A stretch of 64,000 nucleotides of DNA from Beijerinckiaceae bacterium RH AL1 (GCA_901457705.2 LR590083.2:854501-918500); one strand, 5' to 3'. Positions 33,436 through 42,995 are shown, numbered from the stretch's first letter. The notes: generated by a model from the sequence alone, not told the origin. Program-made: numbers and translations.

Positions 33436-34094
33436 GCCGGCGCGAGCACTTCCTCGAGACCCTGTTCCTGGGCGAGGGCTCGGAGGCGATCGCGCCCGAC
33501 GAGACCGTGCTGTGGCAGGGCCGGCCGCAGACGCTCGGCCTCACCCGCTCGCTGTTCCACATCCGCGTGGTCATGGGCTACTTCGTCGTGCTGGCGGCCT
33601 GGAACCTCGCCTCGGCGCATGCCGACGGCCTGTGGGCCAGCGCGGCGCTCGGCGCTGCCGCGTGGGTCGCGGTGCCGGCGGCGGTGGCGGGCCTGGTGTT
33701 CCTGGCGATGTCCTGGCTCATCGCCGCGACGACGCACTACACGATCACCGATCGCCGGGTGATCATGCAGATCGGCGTCGCGCTGCCGATCGCGCTGACG
33801 CTGCCGCTGAAGCGCATCCTCGGCGCCGGCGTGAAGCTGAATGCCGACGGCTCGGGCGACATCCCGCTCTCGCTCGGCCGGCAGAAGCTCGCCTACCTCC
33901 TGCTGTGGCCGCACGCGCGGCCGTGGCGGCTCCGGCAGCCCGAGCCGATGCTGCGGGCGATCCCCGATGTCCGCGGCGTCGCGAACATCCTGTCGCGCGC
34001 GCTGCTGACGGCCTCGCCGGCCGGCGAGGCGATCGCGATCGCGCCGGAGCCGGCGCGCGCGCCGCACGGCGAGGTCGGCGTGGCGGCGGCTTGA
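33432..34094 (+). CDS. puhB: Reaction centre assembly protein PuhB
   Basis: A 220-aa protein with a GTG start overlapping the puhA stop (GTGA). Residues 1-30 include GEGSEAIAPDETVLWQGRP, followed by two or three membrane helices (VVMGYFVVLAAWNLA, WVAVPAAVAGLVFLAMSWLIA). A PH-like domain follows (YTITDRRVIMQIG, TLPLKRILGAGV). PuhB is a dimeric membrane protein that aids reaction centre assembly. The order puhA-puhB-puhC is conserved in purple bacteria. Confidence 0.92.
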   Translation: MSRREHFLETLFLGEGSEAIAPDETVLWQGRPQTLGLTRSLFHIRVVMGYFVVLAAWNLASAHADGLWASAALGAAAWVAVPAAVAGLVFLAMSWLIAATTHYTITDRRVIMQIGVALPIALTLPLKRILGAGVKLNADGSGDIPLSLGRQKLAYLLLWPHARPWRLRQPEPMLRAIPDVRGVANILSRALLTASPAGEAIAIAPEPARAPHGEVGVAAA

Positions 34095-34114
34095 GCACAT
34101 AGGGAGAGGGCGCG

Positions 34115-34570
34115 ATGGTCGACATCACGATCCAGGGCGGTTTTCCGCGCAGCGTGCTGATCTCGGTCGGCTTGATGCTCGCCGGCACCATCGCGCTCGC
34201 CGGGATTACGCATGCGACGAACGCCGAGCACGTGACGATGCCGCCCACGGCGGCCGTCGCCACGGTGGACCTTTCGTTCAAGGACCTGCCGGACGGCGGC
34301 ATCACCATCAAGGACGCCGCCACGGGCCGGCTCGTCTCGAATGTGGCGCCGCAGTCCGGTCACTTCATCCGCGGCATCATGCGCGCGCTGGTGCTGGGCC
34401 ACCGCCGGGCGGGGCAGCCCGACGGCATGCCATTTCGCTTGACGCGCTGGGCGGATGGGCGATTGACTATCGCCGACCCGTCGACGCGGGAAAGCTTCGA
34501 GCTCGAGGCCTTCGGCTCGACCAACGAACAGGTGTTCGCGGCCTTCCTCGAGGCGCCGCGAAAGACGTGA
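34115..34570 (+). CDS. puhC: Photosynthetic complex assembly protein PuhC
   Basis: A 151-aa protein with one N-terminal membrane helix (SVLISVGLMLAGTIALAG) and a periplasmic domain (DLSFKDLPDGGITIKDAATG, FIRGIMRALVLGHRR, PFRLTRWADGRLTIADP) typical of PuhC. It aids assembly of the reaction centre-LH1 complex. ATG follows GGGAGAGG. Its length is the usual one. Confidence 0.92.
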   Translation: MVDITIQGGFPRSVLISVGLMLAGTIALAGITHATNAEHVTMPPTAAVATVDLSFKDLPDGGITIKDAATGRLVSNVAPQSGHFIRGIMRALVLGHRRAGQPDGMPFRLTRWADGRLTIADPSTRESFELEAFGSTNEQVFAAFLEAPRKT

Positions 34571-34599
34571 CAGGCCAAGGCCTGCGGGAAGGAAGCGCG

Positions 34600-34926
34600 A
34601 TGGGCAACGGCCCGAGCAGTGGGCTCGCCGAGCGGGACACGTCGCCGAGAGGCACGATCCAGGTGCCGTGCACGATCGACCTCGAGCAGTCGCCCGACAG
34701 CCTGCACGCCTATGTCGACCTCGACGGCATCGTCGTCGGCCCCGGCGACGAGGTGCTGGTGCACGACGCGCCGACCTCCATTTCCTTCGGCGAGCGCGCC
34801 GTGGTGCAGCGCACCGCGACGGTACGCCGCGCCGGCCCGCTGCAGCGGCTGTGGGCGCATGTCGAAGGCTATCTCGAGCTGACCGAGCTCTACGAGGTCA
34901 GCTTCTCTGACGGGAGAGCGCAATGA
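34600..34926 (+). CDS. Conserved small protein of the puh operon
   Basis: A 108-aa protein from ATG 34600 behind GGAAGGAAG; a GTG at 34567 overlapping the puhC stop would add 11 residues. It has a soluble, beta-rich core ([40 protein letters not shown]) ending in a helix ([18 protein letters not shown]). Similar small genes are found between puhC and acsF in other phototrophic alphaproteobacteria, but I know of no defined function. It overlaps the acsF start by 4 bases, which points to co-expression with the cyclase and possibly a role as partner of AcsF. Confidence 0.7.
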   Translation: MGNGPSSGLAERDTSPRGTIQVPCTIDLEQSPDSLHAYVDLDGIVVGPGDEVLVHDAPTSISFGERAVVQRTATVRRAGPLQRLWAHVEGYLELTELYEVSFSDGRAQ

Positions 34927-36020
34927 TTGCGATGGAAGGCGGCGCGCAGGCCGGGCTCGCCCCGAGAGGCCCGGCGGGTAGCTCCGGCTCCTCGCTGGAG
35001 GCCGCGAAGGAGGACACGATCCTCTCGCCGCGCTTCTACACCACCGACTACAAGGCGATGGACAAGCTCGACGTCGGCCGCGTCCGCGCCGAGTGGGACG
35101 CCTGCATCGGCGAGCTGCGCGCCGACCACAACAAGACGCACTTCCGCCGCGAGGGTCCGTTCGACGCCGACATCGACGCGCTGCCGGACGAGCTGCGGCG
35201 CGAGTTCAAGGACTTCCTCGTCTCTTCGCTGACGGCCGAGTTCTCGGGCTGCGTGCTCTACTCGGAGATCAAGAAGCAGATCAACAACAAGGACATCCGC
35301 GAGCTCTTCACCTACATGGCGCGCGACGAATCGCGCCACGCGGGCTTCATCAACGAGACGCTGAAGGACGCCGGCATCGGCATCGACCTCGGCTTTCTCA
35401 CCAGGGTGAAGAAGTACACGTTCTTCAAGCCGAAGTTCATCTTCTACGCGACCTACCTCTCCGAGAAGATCGGCTACGCGCGCTACATCACGATCTACCG
35501 CCAGCTCGAGCGCAACCCGGACCGGCTGTTCCACCCGATCTTCAAGTACTTCGAGAAGTGGTGCAACGACGAGTTCCGCCACGGCGAGGCCTTCGCGCTG
35601 CTGATGCGCGCCGACCCCTCGCTGCTGCGCGGGCGCAACAAGCTGTGGATCCGCTTCTTCCTGCTCGCCGTCTACGCGACGATGTACGTGCGCGACCACA
35701 TGCGCCCGGCCTTCCACGAAGCCGTCGGCATGGATCCGACCGACTACGACTTCCGCGTCTTCCGCATCACCAACGAGATCGCGACGCAGGTCTTCCCTGT
35801 CGCGCTCGATCTCGACCATCCCGCCTTCAAGGCGGGGCTGGAGCGGATGTGGCGGATCACCGAGGCGCGCGCTGCGGCGCACGCCCAGGGCGGCATCGTC
35901 GGCAAGCTGAAGAAGGCTGGCCTCGGCGTCGCGGCGGCGGCCGTCTTCGCGCGGCTCTTCGTGCTGCCCGTCAAGCGCACCGCGCTGCCCGACACCGTGC
36001 TCCTCGCGCCGGCCTGGTGA
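34923..36020 (+). CDS. acsF: Mg-protoporphyrin IX monomethyl ester oxidative cyclase AcsF
   Basis: A 365-aa diiron protein that uses O2 to form ring E of bacteriochlorophyll. The iron ligands are in two ExxH motifs: DESRHAGF near residue 138 and DEFRHGEAF near residue 222, with upstream Glu ligands in LTAEFSGC and LSEKIGYAR. Presence of the oxygen-dependent cyclase, with no anaerobic bchE in view, indicates pigment synthesis in air. The gene follows the 108-aa protein with a 4-base overlap and precedes puhE by 20 bases. Confidence 0.96.
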   Translation: MIAMEGGAQAGLAPRGPAGSSGSSLEAAKEDTILSPRFYTTDYKAMDKLDVGRVRAEWDACIGELRADHNKTHFRREGPFDADIDALPDELRREFKDFLVSSLTAEFSGCVLYSEIKKQINNKDIRELFTYMARDESRHAGFINETLKDAGIGIDLGFLTRVKKYTFFKPKFIFYATYLSEKIGYARYITIYRQLERNPDRLFHPIFKYFEKWCNDEFRHGEAFALLMRADPSLLRGRNKLWIRFFLLAVYATMYVRDHMRPAFHEAVGMDPTDYDFRVFRITNEIATQVFPVALDLDHPAFKAGLERMWRITEARAAAHAQGGIVGKLKKAGLGVAAAAVFARLFVLPVKRTALPDTVLLAPAW

Positions 36021-36040
36021 GGGCCTGAGAAGGAAGCGTC

Positions 36041-36964
36041 ATGACGGACGCGAGCCTCGCGATCCTCTACGCTCTGTTCGTCTGGTGGTTTTCGACCGGG
36101 CTGGTCTTCCTCGTCGTCCTGCGCCGGCGGGCCGCGGTGCGTGCCGGGCTGATCGGCGCGGCGGCGCTCTTCCCGATCTGCCTCGTCGTGCTCGCCGCGA
36201 GCGCCGGCATGACCGGCGTCGCCGGCGCCTACATCGCGTTTACCGCCGCGGTGGTGCTGTGGGGCACGCAGGAGGTCGCGTTCCTCACCGGCTTCCTCAC
36301 CGGCCCGCGGCCGCTGCCGTGCCCGCCCGGCGCGACCGGCCTCGACCGGCTCGCCGCTGCGCTCGGCGCGATCCTCTACCACGAGCTGGCGCTCCTCGTG
36401 ACGAGCGGCGCCGTTGTTGCCGTCACCTGGCAGAGCGCCAACCCGTTCGGCGCCGAGACCTTCCTCGTCTTGTGGATCATGCGCGTCTCGGCGAAGCTCA
36501 ACCTCTTCCTCGGCGTGCCGGTGCTCAACGACGAGGTGATGCCCGAGCGGATCGCCTATCTGCGCACCTACTTCCGGCGCGGTCCGGTCAATCCGCTGTT
36601 CCCGCTCTGCGCGCTCGTCGCCGTGCTTCTCGTCGCCGGCTTCGTCGAGGCGGCGGCCGACCCGCAGGCGAGCCGCGCCACGACGGTCGGCTTCTCGCTG
36701 CTCGTCGGCCTCACCGCGCTGGCGCTGGCCGAGCACGCGTTCATGCTGGTGCCGCTGCCGATCGCCCGGCTGTGGAAGTGGAGCACGGGCGCTGCCTTTC
36801 CGTCTCCCGCTCGCGGGAGAAGGTGGCCCCGTGAAGCGGGGTCGGACGAGGGGCCTGCCCGCCTCTCTCCCCTCAATCCCGCCGAGCGGCATCGCCCCTC
36901 GTCCGACCCGACGTCGTCGGGCCATCTTCTCCCGCAAGCGGGAGAAGGCGTGCGCGCCTCCTAG
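36041..36964 (+). CDS. puhE: Photosynthetic complex assembly protein PuhE, with repeat-derived tail
   Basis: A 307-aa polytopic membrane protein with seven or eight helices. Family segments include LYALFVWWFSTGLVFLVV, TQEVAFLTGFLTGPRPLP, YHELALLVTS and WIMRVSAKLNLFLGVPVLND. The authentic protein ends near residue 250 (PIARLWKWSTG). The remaining 55 or so residues (PSPARGRRWPREAGSDEG and later LLPQAGEG) are a translation of the palindromic element at 36801-36948, whose insertion removed the original stop. The core function in reaction centre/LH assembly should be intact. hemA, which often follows in other species, is absent. Confidence 0.88.
   Translation: MTDASLAILYALFVWWFSTGLVFLVVLRRRAAVRAGLIGAAALFPICLVVLAASAGMTGVAGAYIAFTAAVVLWGTQEVAFLTGFLTGPRPLPCPPGATGLDRLAAALGAILYHELALLVTSGAVVAVTWQSANPFGAETFLVLWIMRVSAKLNLFLGVPVLNDEVMPERIAYLRTYFRRGPVNPLFPLCALVAVLLVAGFVEAAADPQASRATTVGFSLLVGLTALALAEHAFMLVPLPIARLWKWSTGAAFPSPARGRRWPREAGSDEGPARLSPLNPAERHRPSSDPTSSGHLLPQAGEGVRAS
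36801..36948. repeat. Interspersed palindromic element, copy 2 (3' end of puhE)
   Basis: Same two-arm structure as copy 1. The left arm begins CGTCTCCCGCTCGCGGGAGA and reaches GTCGGACGAGGG. The right arm begins CCCTCGTCCGACCCGACGTC and ends CTCCCGCAAGCGGGAGAAGG. It lies inside the puhE reading frame and is translated to the stop at 36962. Confidence 0.9.
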
Positions 36965-36974
36965 CCGGCGACGA

Positions 36975-37766
36975 TCAGTCTCCCGCAGGGGAAAACGGGA
37001 CGCGCCCGCTCAGGGGATTGTCGGGGTCCCAACCATACGAGATCGTCTCGAAGCGCATCGCCATGGCGTCGACGAGCAGCAGCCGGCCGACGAGACCCTC
37101 GCCGAAGCCGACGATCTCGCGGATCACCTCGAGCGCCATCATCGCGCCGAGCGTGCCGGTCAGCGCGCCGAGCACCCCGGCCTCCTCGCAGCTCTGCACC
37201 TGCCCCTCGGGCGGCGGCGCCGGGAACAGGCAGCGGTAGGTCGGGTTCGGCTCGCCCGACGGCGAGCGCTCGAACGGGCGCAGCGTCGTCAGCGAGCCGT
37301 CGAAGGCGCCGACCGCCGCCGTCACCAGCGGCACCTTCTCGTGGAAGCAGGCGTCGGAGACGGCGTAGCGGGTCGAAAAATTGTCCGAGCCGTCGGCGAC
37401 GACGTCCCAGCCGCGCACCATCTCGCGGGCGTTGCCGGCCTCGATCCGCGCCGCGATCGGCTTGACCGCGACATGCGGGTTCAGCCGCGCGATCGCCGCC
37501 GCCGCGCTTGCCGTCTTCGGCCGGCCGACGTCGGGCGTGCCGTGCAGCACCTGCCGCTGCAGGTTCGACAGCGACACCGCGTCGTCGTCGACGACGCCGA
37601 GCGTGCCGACGCCCGCCGCCGCCAGGTACTGCAGCAGCGGCGCGCCGAGGCCGCCGGCGCCGATCACCAGCACGCGGGCCGCCTTGAGCTTCTGCTGGCC
37701 GGGGCCGCCGACGTCGTGAAGCACGATGTGGCGGGCGTAGCGCTCGATCTCTTCGGGGCTGAGCAT
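36975..37766 (-). CDS. moeB: MoeB/ThiF-like adenylyltransferase (HesA family)
   Basis: A 263-aa E1-like enzyme that adenylates the C-terminus of a ubiquitin-like sulfur carrier (MoaD or ThiS). It has the nucleotide-binding ARVLVIGAGGLGAPLLQYL, VDDDAVSLSNLQRQVLH with the conserved Arg, and DGSDNFSTRY. The zinc Cys pairs of classical MoeB (CxxC) are partly missing: YRCLF is present, but I see no second CxxC, so it may be the zinc-free type. ATG 37766 was chosen because the 25 residues further upstream are Arg-rich and lie in the promoter shared with the PAP2 gene. It converges with puhE. Confidence 0.85.
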   Translation of the reverse strand: MLSPEEIERYARHIVLHDVGGPGQQKLKAARVLVIGAGGLGAPLLQYLAAAGVGTLGVVDDDAVSLSNLQRQVLHGTPDVGRPKTASAAAAIARLNPHVAVKPIAARIEAGNAREMVRGWDVVADGSDNFSTRYAVSDACFHEKVPLVTAAVGAFDGSLTTLRPFERSPSGEPNPTYRCLFPAPPPEGQVQSCEEAGVLGALTGTLGAMMALEVIREIVGFGEGLVGRLLLVDAMAMRFETISYGWDPDNPLSGRVPFSPAGD

Positions 37767-37812
37767 GCTCCCCTTTGCCCGAGGTCGCCCGCGTGACACA
37801 AGGGCCGCCCCG

Positions 37813-38481
37813 ATGTGCACCTCCACCCGCGCCCTCGCCAAGCTCTGCCTGCCGCTCGCGCTCCTGCTGGCCGCCGCGCTCGCCGTCCTGGCGCTCGACC
37901 CCGATCTCGACCTCGCCGCCGCCCGCGCCTTCTACGCCGGCCACGCCCATTTCATCGGCCAGACGCCCGCCGGCACGGTCGTGCGCTACACGGCCTGGGC
38001 GATCCCGTTCCTCGTCTACGTCGGCTGTCTCGTCTCGTGGCTCGTCGCGAAAGCGCGCCGTAGTCCCGGCCCGTCCGGCCGCGCCCTCCTTTTCCTCACG
38101 CTGAGCCTCGCGATCGGTCCCGGCCTTCTCGTGCACGCGGGCTTGAAGGAGCTGTCGCACCGTCCGCGGCCCTACGACATCACGGCCTTCGGCGGCCGCG
38201 AAACCTTCCGCCCCTTCACGCGCTTCGACGGCGCCTGCCCGCACAACTGTGCCTTCGCCTCGGGCGAGACGGCGGCGACGACCTGGATGCTGGCGCCCGC
38301 GAGCCTCGTGCCGCCGCCGTGGCGGGGCCTCGCGCTCGCCGCCGCCGTCGCCTTCGCCGCCACCACGGGCCTCCTGCGCATGGCCTTCGGCGCGCACTTC
38401 CTGTCCGACGTCTGCGGCGGCGCGCTCGTCACCCTGCTCGTAGTGCTGGCGCTCCGCGCGACGCTCCTGCGGCACCACTGA
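37813..38481 (+). CDS. PAP2-type membrane phosphatase
   Basis: A 222-aa protein from ATG 37813, with a first membrane helix at residues 10-30 and four or five more. The phosphatase motifs are KELSHRPRP (K-x6-R-P), CAFASGETAAT (in place of PSGH, so the His is Glu) and RMAFGAHFLSDV (R-x5-H-x3-D). Such enzymes dephosphorylate lipid phosphates (undecaprenyl pyrophosphate, phosphatidylglycerol phosphate or lipid A) at the outer face of the inner membrane. The LpxE/PgpB group often has SGE in this place. The substrate is unknown. Confidence 0.8.
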   Translation: MCTSTRALAKLCLPLALLLAAALAVLALDPDLDLAAARAFYAGHAHFIGQTPAGTVVRYTAWAIPFLVYVGCLVSWLVAKARRSPGPSGRALLFLTLSLAIGPGLLVHAGLKELSHRPRPYDITAFGGRETFRPFTRFDGACPHNCAFASGETAATTWMLAPASLVPPPWRGLALAAAVAFAATTGLLRMAFGAHFLSDVCGGALVTLLVVLALRATLLRHH

Positions 38482-38599
38482 CGATCGCTGCCAAAGTCGA
38501 ATAGCCGGGCGGCGCTTAGACCCTCCACTATCCGCTTTTCTGGTTCAGGCGCCGTGCCATCGGCATCGGATGCGCCGCCATTCATTGCGGGAGGCCGGC

Positions 38600-41227
38600 A
38601 TGAGCGAGGTGATCGACGCGTTCACGTGGATCGCACGCATTCTCTTTGCCGTCCGCGTCAGCGTCATCAACGTCGTCTCGAGCGGCCTGTTGTTCTGGTT
38701 TGCGGTGCAGGCCGACGACCTGCTCGCCGACTTGTCTTTCGAGAACGGCTGGCAGCTCCTGTTCTGGCCCGGCGTCTTCGCCGCCACCTTCTTTCTCTGG
38801 GCCTTTCCCGTGCACTACGGCGCGCGCAAGACACTCAACAAGGATTCCTGGATCATCCAGAGCGCCACGCGCAACGGACTTCCCGCGCACTGTCGCGACG
38901 CGATCATCGGCGAGGTCCGCGCGCGCTACGGCGGGGCGATCGAATGGATCCCGCGTGTGCTCGGCGTGATGCCGTTCCTCGTACTGGCGATCGGCATCTG
39001 GGGCGCCTATGGCGCGATCGGCAGGGCGGACGTGCTTCCGGAGATCGGTCGCGCGCAGACGCAGCTCCTGGTGCTCCTCGTCCTCGACGCGGTTTTCGCG
39101 GCTGCCTTCGTTTACTTCGTCATCAGGCGCAAGGATTGGTTCGCGTCCTGGACGAGCGCCGCCCTTCACCGCCTGGCGCTGGCGGGCACCGGCGCGATCT
39201 TCGTCTGCGCCTACGTCTTCCCGATCCATACCGCGCTCGTGTTGCCGCGGGCGCTTCTCGTGCCGCCGCTGTTCGGGAGCCTCGTGCTGTTCACGAGCTG
39301 GCTGCAGCGGCTCGGCAACAAGACGGGGTTTCCCTTCCTCGTGGCACTCGGGGTCGTCGCCGGCGCGCTCACCGCGTGCAACACCAACTTCGATGCCCTG
39401 CGCACCTCGCCACAAGCGGACAAGGGCACGCCGTCGACCGACGAGCGACTGACGGTCGCCGATGCCGTGGCGCGATGGAAGGCGGCGAACGCCTGCTCGG
39501 GCGACTCGTGCCCGCATCCGATCGTCGTGGCGATCGACGGCGGCGCGAGCCGGGCTGCGTTCACCGCCGCCACCTTCGTCGGCGAGTTGCTCGACAACGT
39601 GCCCGCGGCGGAGCGCGGCGAGGTGCCATCGCCCGGTCGGCGTCTGTTCGCGATCTCGGGTGTCTCCGGCGGTGCCTTTGGCGCAGCGGTGATCCAGTCG
39701 GCACTTCGCGACGGGCAGGCCGCACCGAGCTCCGGAGTGGCGCCGTGTCGTTCGGCGCAACGCACCTGGTTCGGCTACGACGAGTGGACTCGGCAGGACA
39801 AGCCGACCATGAGCTGGCGCCAGTGCCTGCAGGCGCTGACGAGCGGTGACTACCTCTCGCCGACGATCGTCGGCCTGGCCTTCCGGGACTTCGCCGCGCC
39901 GCCGTGGCAGGACATCGGCCTGCCGCCGCTGGCCGATCGCGCCGCGCTGCTCGAGCTGTCCTGGCAGCGCCACTATTCGGCGACGCTCAGCTCGCAACCG
40001 ATCTCGTTTTTGAGCGGCGAGAGCTGCGACGGCAAGACACCCGAAGGACTTTGCCGGCCTGCCGCGCACCCCGCCGCGTTCATCGAGCCGGGCAAGACGT
40101 GGATGCCGATGCTGTTCCTCAACGGCACGTCGGTCACGACCGGGCGCCGCATCATCTCCGCCGACCTCAAGGCCGAGAACGACGCCGCTTCGGTCGACGG
40201 CGGCGCGCTCTATCCGCAGGCCTACGACCTGCGCGAGGCGATGTCGTCGCCGTGCCCTGACGTCTTGCCGTCACTCGCCAAAGGAGAGGATGTCGCCTAT
40301 CCGATCAAGCGCCTGATCGACGCCGCCAACGGAAAGAACGTCGCCTATCCGGTCAAGCGCCCTGAAGACGCCGCCAACAAGAAACCACCAGAGAACGAAC
40401 AGACGCTGCTGCTCGGCAGTTGCGGCGGCAGGCCGGCGCCCGTCGACGGACCCGACGTGCGCCTCTCCACAGCGGCGTTGATCAGCGCGCGCTTTCCGGT
40501 GATCTCGCCGGCCGGGATCTTCTCCACGAAGGCGCGCGACAACAAGGGCGTCGGCGGCAGCATGGATCCGCAGCCCTACGGCGATCAGGTCGTCGACGGC
40601 GGCTATTTCGAGAATTCCGGGATCACGACCGCGCTCGAGGTCGTAAAGGCGCTCCGCGCGCAACATCTCAAGCCGATCCTTGTTTCGATCTCCAACAATC
40701 CGCAACTTCCGGACGCGACCGCAGCCGACATCGCCGCCTGTGCCGGCGAATCGGGCACGCCGCCTGGCGGCGAGGAGCTGCGGCTGAAGCTGGCGCGGCA
40801 TTGTTCCGGCGTGCCGCCACGCACCGCGCCGACGCCGCTTCTCTTCACGGGCTTCAACGCCTTCGTCGGCCGCCTCGTCGCGCTGGCCGCGCTTCCCCTC
40901 AAGACCCTCGTCGGCACCGGCGACGGCCACGCCGACGAGGCGATGGGGCAGGCGCAGGCCGCTTTCGCGGACGGCGGCCTGTTTTGGCTCAAGGTCGACG
41001 TGGCGCCGTCCTTCGGACCGCTTCCCGGGCCGGCGTTCGGCGATGACGAGCGCTGCCAGAAAATGACGCCCAACACGCGGTTCGCCATGTCCAAGGTCTC
41101 GATGAGCTGGTGGCTCTCGGCCGCCGTCCAGGCCGACCTCGATATCCAGCGGTGCTCGATCGACAATCGCTCGCAGCTTCGTGACCTCGTCGAGGCGATG
41201 AAGGCGCGCGACGGCGTATCCCACTGA
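38600..41227 (+). CDS. Membrane-anchored patatin-like phospholipase
   Basis: An 875-aa protein from ATG 38600 behind GGGAGG. The N-terminal part (to about residue 270) has six predicted helices in pairs. From about 300 follows a patatin domain: oxyanion-loop VAIDGGASRAA, nucleophile ISGVSGGAFGAA (G-x-S-x-G) and catalytic Asp in VVDGGYFENSG near residue 675. Between nucleophile and Asp is an insert of about 300 residues. It includes a short tandem duplication, VAYPIKRLIDAANGK then VAYPVKRPEDAANKK. It should hydrolyse phospholipid or lipid-like esters at the membrane. I do not recognise a characterised homologue with this layout. Confidence 0.75.
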   Translation: MSEVIDAFTWIARILFAVRVSVINVVSSGLLFWFAVQADDLLADLSFENGWQLLFWPGVFAATFFLWAFPVHYGARKTLNKDSWIIQSATRNGLPAHCRDAIIGEVRARYGGAIEWIPRVLGVMPFLVLAIGIWGAYGAIGRADVLPEIGRAQTQLLVLLVLDAVFAAAFVYFVIRRKDWFASWTSAALHRLALAGTGAIFVCAYVFPIHTALVLPRALLVPPLFGSLVLFTSWLQRLGNKTGFPFLVALGVVAGALTACNTNFDALRTSPQADKGTPSTDERLTVADAVARWKAANACSGDSCPHPIVVAIDGGASRAAFTAATFVGELLDNVPAAERGEVPSPGRRLFAISGVSGGAFGAAVIQSALRDGQAAPSSGVAPCRSAQRTWFGYDEWTRQDKPTMSWRQCLQALTSGDYLSPTIVGLAFRDFAAPPWQDIGLPPLADRAALLELSWQRHYSATLSSQPISFLSGESCDGKTPEGLCRPAAHPAAFIEPGKTWMPMLFLNGTSVTTGRRIISADLKAENDAASVDGGALYPQAYDLREAMSSPCPDVLPSLAKGEDVAYPIKRLIDAANGKNVAYPVKRPEDAANKKPPENEQTLLLGSCGGRPAPVDGPDVRLSTAALISARFPVISPAGIFSTKARDNKGVGGSMDPQPYGDQVVDGGYFENSGITTALEVVKALRAQHLKPILVSISNNPQLPDATAADIAACAGESGTPPGGEELRLKLARHCSGVPPRTAPTPLLFTGFNAFVGRLVALAALPLKTLVGTGDGHADEAMGQAQAAFADGGLFWLKVDVAPSFGPLPGPAFGDDERCQKMTPNTRFAMSKVSMSWWLSAAVQADLDIQRCSIDNRSQLRDLVEAMKARDGVSH

Positions 41228-41243
41228 GGACCCGTTCGGCGGA

Positions 41244-42995
41244 TTGCCCTCGCGCTGCGAAGTCGATCAAAAGACCTCGGTGTGGTCGACAACGCAGCGG
41301 GGAAAGCCTTTGGGATCGCGGCATATCGATGGGTTGCGGCGCAACCTTTTCCTGGCGAGCGGCCTCGCCACGTTACTTGGCGGCCTTGCCAGTACGGCTC
41401 CAGCCCACGCCGACTGCTCGGTCCCGGGGCTTAGCGGCACGGTCAAGGAGGCGACGATTGCTGCCGCATCGACCGTCGCCGCGGCGGGCGCGACGCCGGC
41501 CTACTGCAAGGTGGAGGGCAAGCTTGCGACGTCGGGGGAGGGCGCGGACCCCGGCTCGGCGGGCTTCGAGCTTCGTTTGCCGACAAACTGGAACGGCAAG
41601 GTGCTGTTCTGGGGCGTCGGCGGGCTCGCGGGCGCAACTTACGCCGATTTCGCCGCCAATCCCGTTGATCTCCAGGCCGCGCTGCCGAAGGGCTATGCCA
41701 CCGTCATCACCGACGAGGGCCACAAGGGGGGCGGCACGGATGCGAGCTTCGCGCTCCTCGCGAAGGGCAAGCCGAACTGGGCGGCGCGCGCCGACTACGA
41801 GTTCCGCGCGACGCACCAGGTGACGGTCGCCGCCAAGCGCCTCGCCGCGGCCTACTACAGCCGCCCTGTCACGCGCGCCTATTTCGACGGCTGCTCCAAC
41901 GGCGGCCGCCAGGCGATGGTCGAGGCGACGCGCTATCCGGAGGATTTCGACGGCATCATCGCCGGCGCGCCGTTCCTCGACCTGCAGGTGATCACCGCCG
42001 CCGCCGCCAAGTACAAGGCGCTGTTCGCGAAGCCGGAGAGCTACCTGCCCGCAAGCGCGCTGCCGGCGATCGACGCCAAGGTCCGCGCCGCCTGCGATGC
42101 CGCCGACGGCGTCAGCGACGGGCTGATCCAGAACCCGGCCGCCTGCAACGTGAGGACGACCGATCTCGGCCTGTCGGCACCCCAGGCGACGGAGCTCACC
42201 ACCTACATCTCGGCGCTGCGCGACCAGGGCAAGCGCGTGATCTACCCCGGCTTCTCCATCACCGATTTCGCCAACGGCGGCATGGATCGCTGGTCGATCG
42301 GCGAGGTCCCGCCCTCGGCGCCGAACAGCCCCGACCCGTGGGGCAACAAGGGCTTCAAGCCGGCGCCGACCGGCTTCCAGTTCACCGATCACATCCTGCA
42401 GTACTATTACGCGCTCGATCCCGATTACGACTATCGGGCGTTCCCGGTGACGCCGGAGGGCACGGCGACCGATGCGGCGATCCGCGCCTTCGACAGCAGG
42501 ACGAGCCGCGCCGACGCTGGGCGCCCGGGGCTCTACGACCGCTTCATCGCGCAGGGCCGCAAGATGATCTGGTACCACGGGCTCAGCGACCCGGCGCTGC
42601 CGCCGTTCCGCAGCTTCGTGCTCTACGAGGCGCTGGCGGCGCGCCACGGCGGCTACGACAAGCTGCAGGGGGGCCTGCGCTTCTTCGCCGTGCCCGACAT
42701 GCAGCACTGCGGCAGCGGCCCCGGCCCCAACTTCTTCGACACGCTCGGGCCGCTCGAGGCGTGGGTCGAGCAGGGCAAGGCGCCCGACGCGCTGATGGCC
42801 GCGCATTACCCCAACGACAAGCCGGCGCCGGGCGTCGCGCCCGACCGCACCATGCCGCTCTGCCCGTTCCCGACGCAGGCGAGCTACGCCGGCGGCGACG
42901 TGAAGGCGGCGGCGAGCTGGTCGTGCAAGGCCAACACGCGGATGCTCGACGTCGGGCTCGACGGGCGGCTGGCCGGCTTGCCGGCACACAAATGA
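41244..42995 (+). CDS. Tannase/feruloyl esterase family protein
   Basis: About 583 aa in the longest frame (TTG start at 41244). The true start may be a later TTG in front of GSRHIDGLRRN, which would place a normal signal peptide (NLFLASGLATLLGGLASTAPAHA) at the N-terminus. The mature protein is an alpha/beta hydrolase with the nucleophile in DGCSNGGRQAMV, a lid domain, Asp in WYHGLSDPALPP and His in DMQHCGSGPG. The paired Cys of the family (CS..GG and MQHC) are present. It is probably exported to hydrolyse esters of aromatic acids. The gene is 16 bases after the patatin stop. Confidence 0.83.
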   Translation: MPSRCEVDQKTSVWSTTQRGKPLGSRHIDGLRRNLFLASGLATLLGGLASTAPAHADCSVPGLSGTVKEATIAAASTVAAAGATPAYCKVEGKLATSGEGADPGSAGFELRLPTNWNGKVLFWGVGGLAGATYADFAANPVDLQAALPKGYATVITDEGHKGGGTDASFALLAKGKPNWAARADYEFRATHQVTVAAKRLAAAYYSRPVTRAYFDGCSNGGRQAMVEATRYPEDFDGIIAGAPFLDLQVITAAAAKYKALFAKPESYLPASALPAIDAKVRAACDAADGVSDGLIQNPAACNVRTTDLGLSAPQATELTTYISALRDQGKRVIYPGFSITDFANGGMDRWSIGEVPPSAPNSPDPWGNKGFKPAPTGFQFTDHILQYYYALDPDYDYRAFPVTPEGTATDAAIRAFDSRTSRADAGRPGLYDRFIAQGRKMIWYHGLSDPALPPFRSFVLYEALAARHGGYDKLQGGLRFFAVPDMQHCGSGPGPNFFDTLGPLEAWVEQGKAPDALMAAHYPNDKPAPGVAPDRTMPLCPFPTQASYAGGDVKAAASWSCKANTRMLDVGLDGRLAGLPAHK

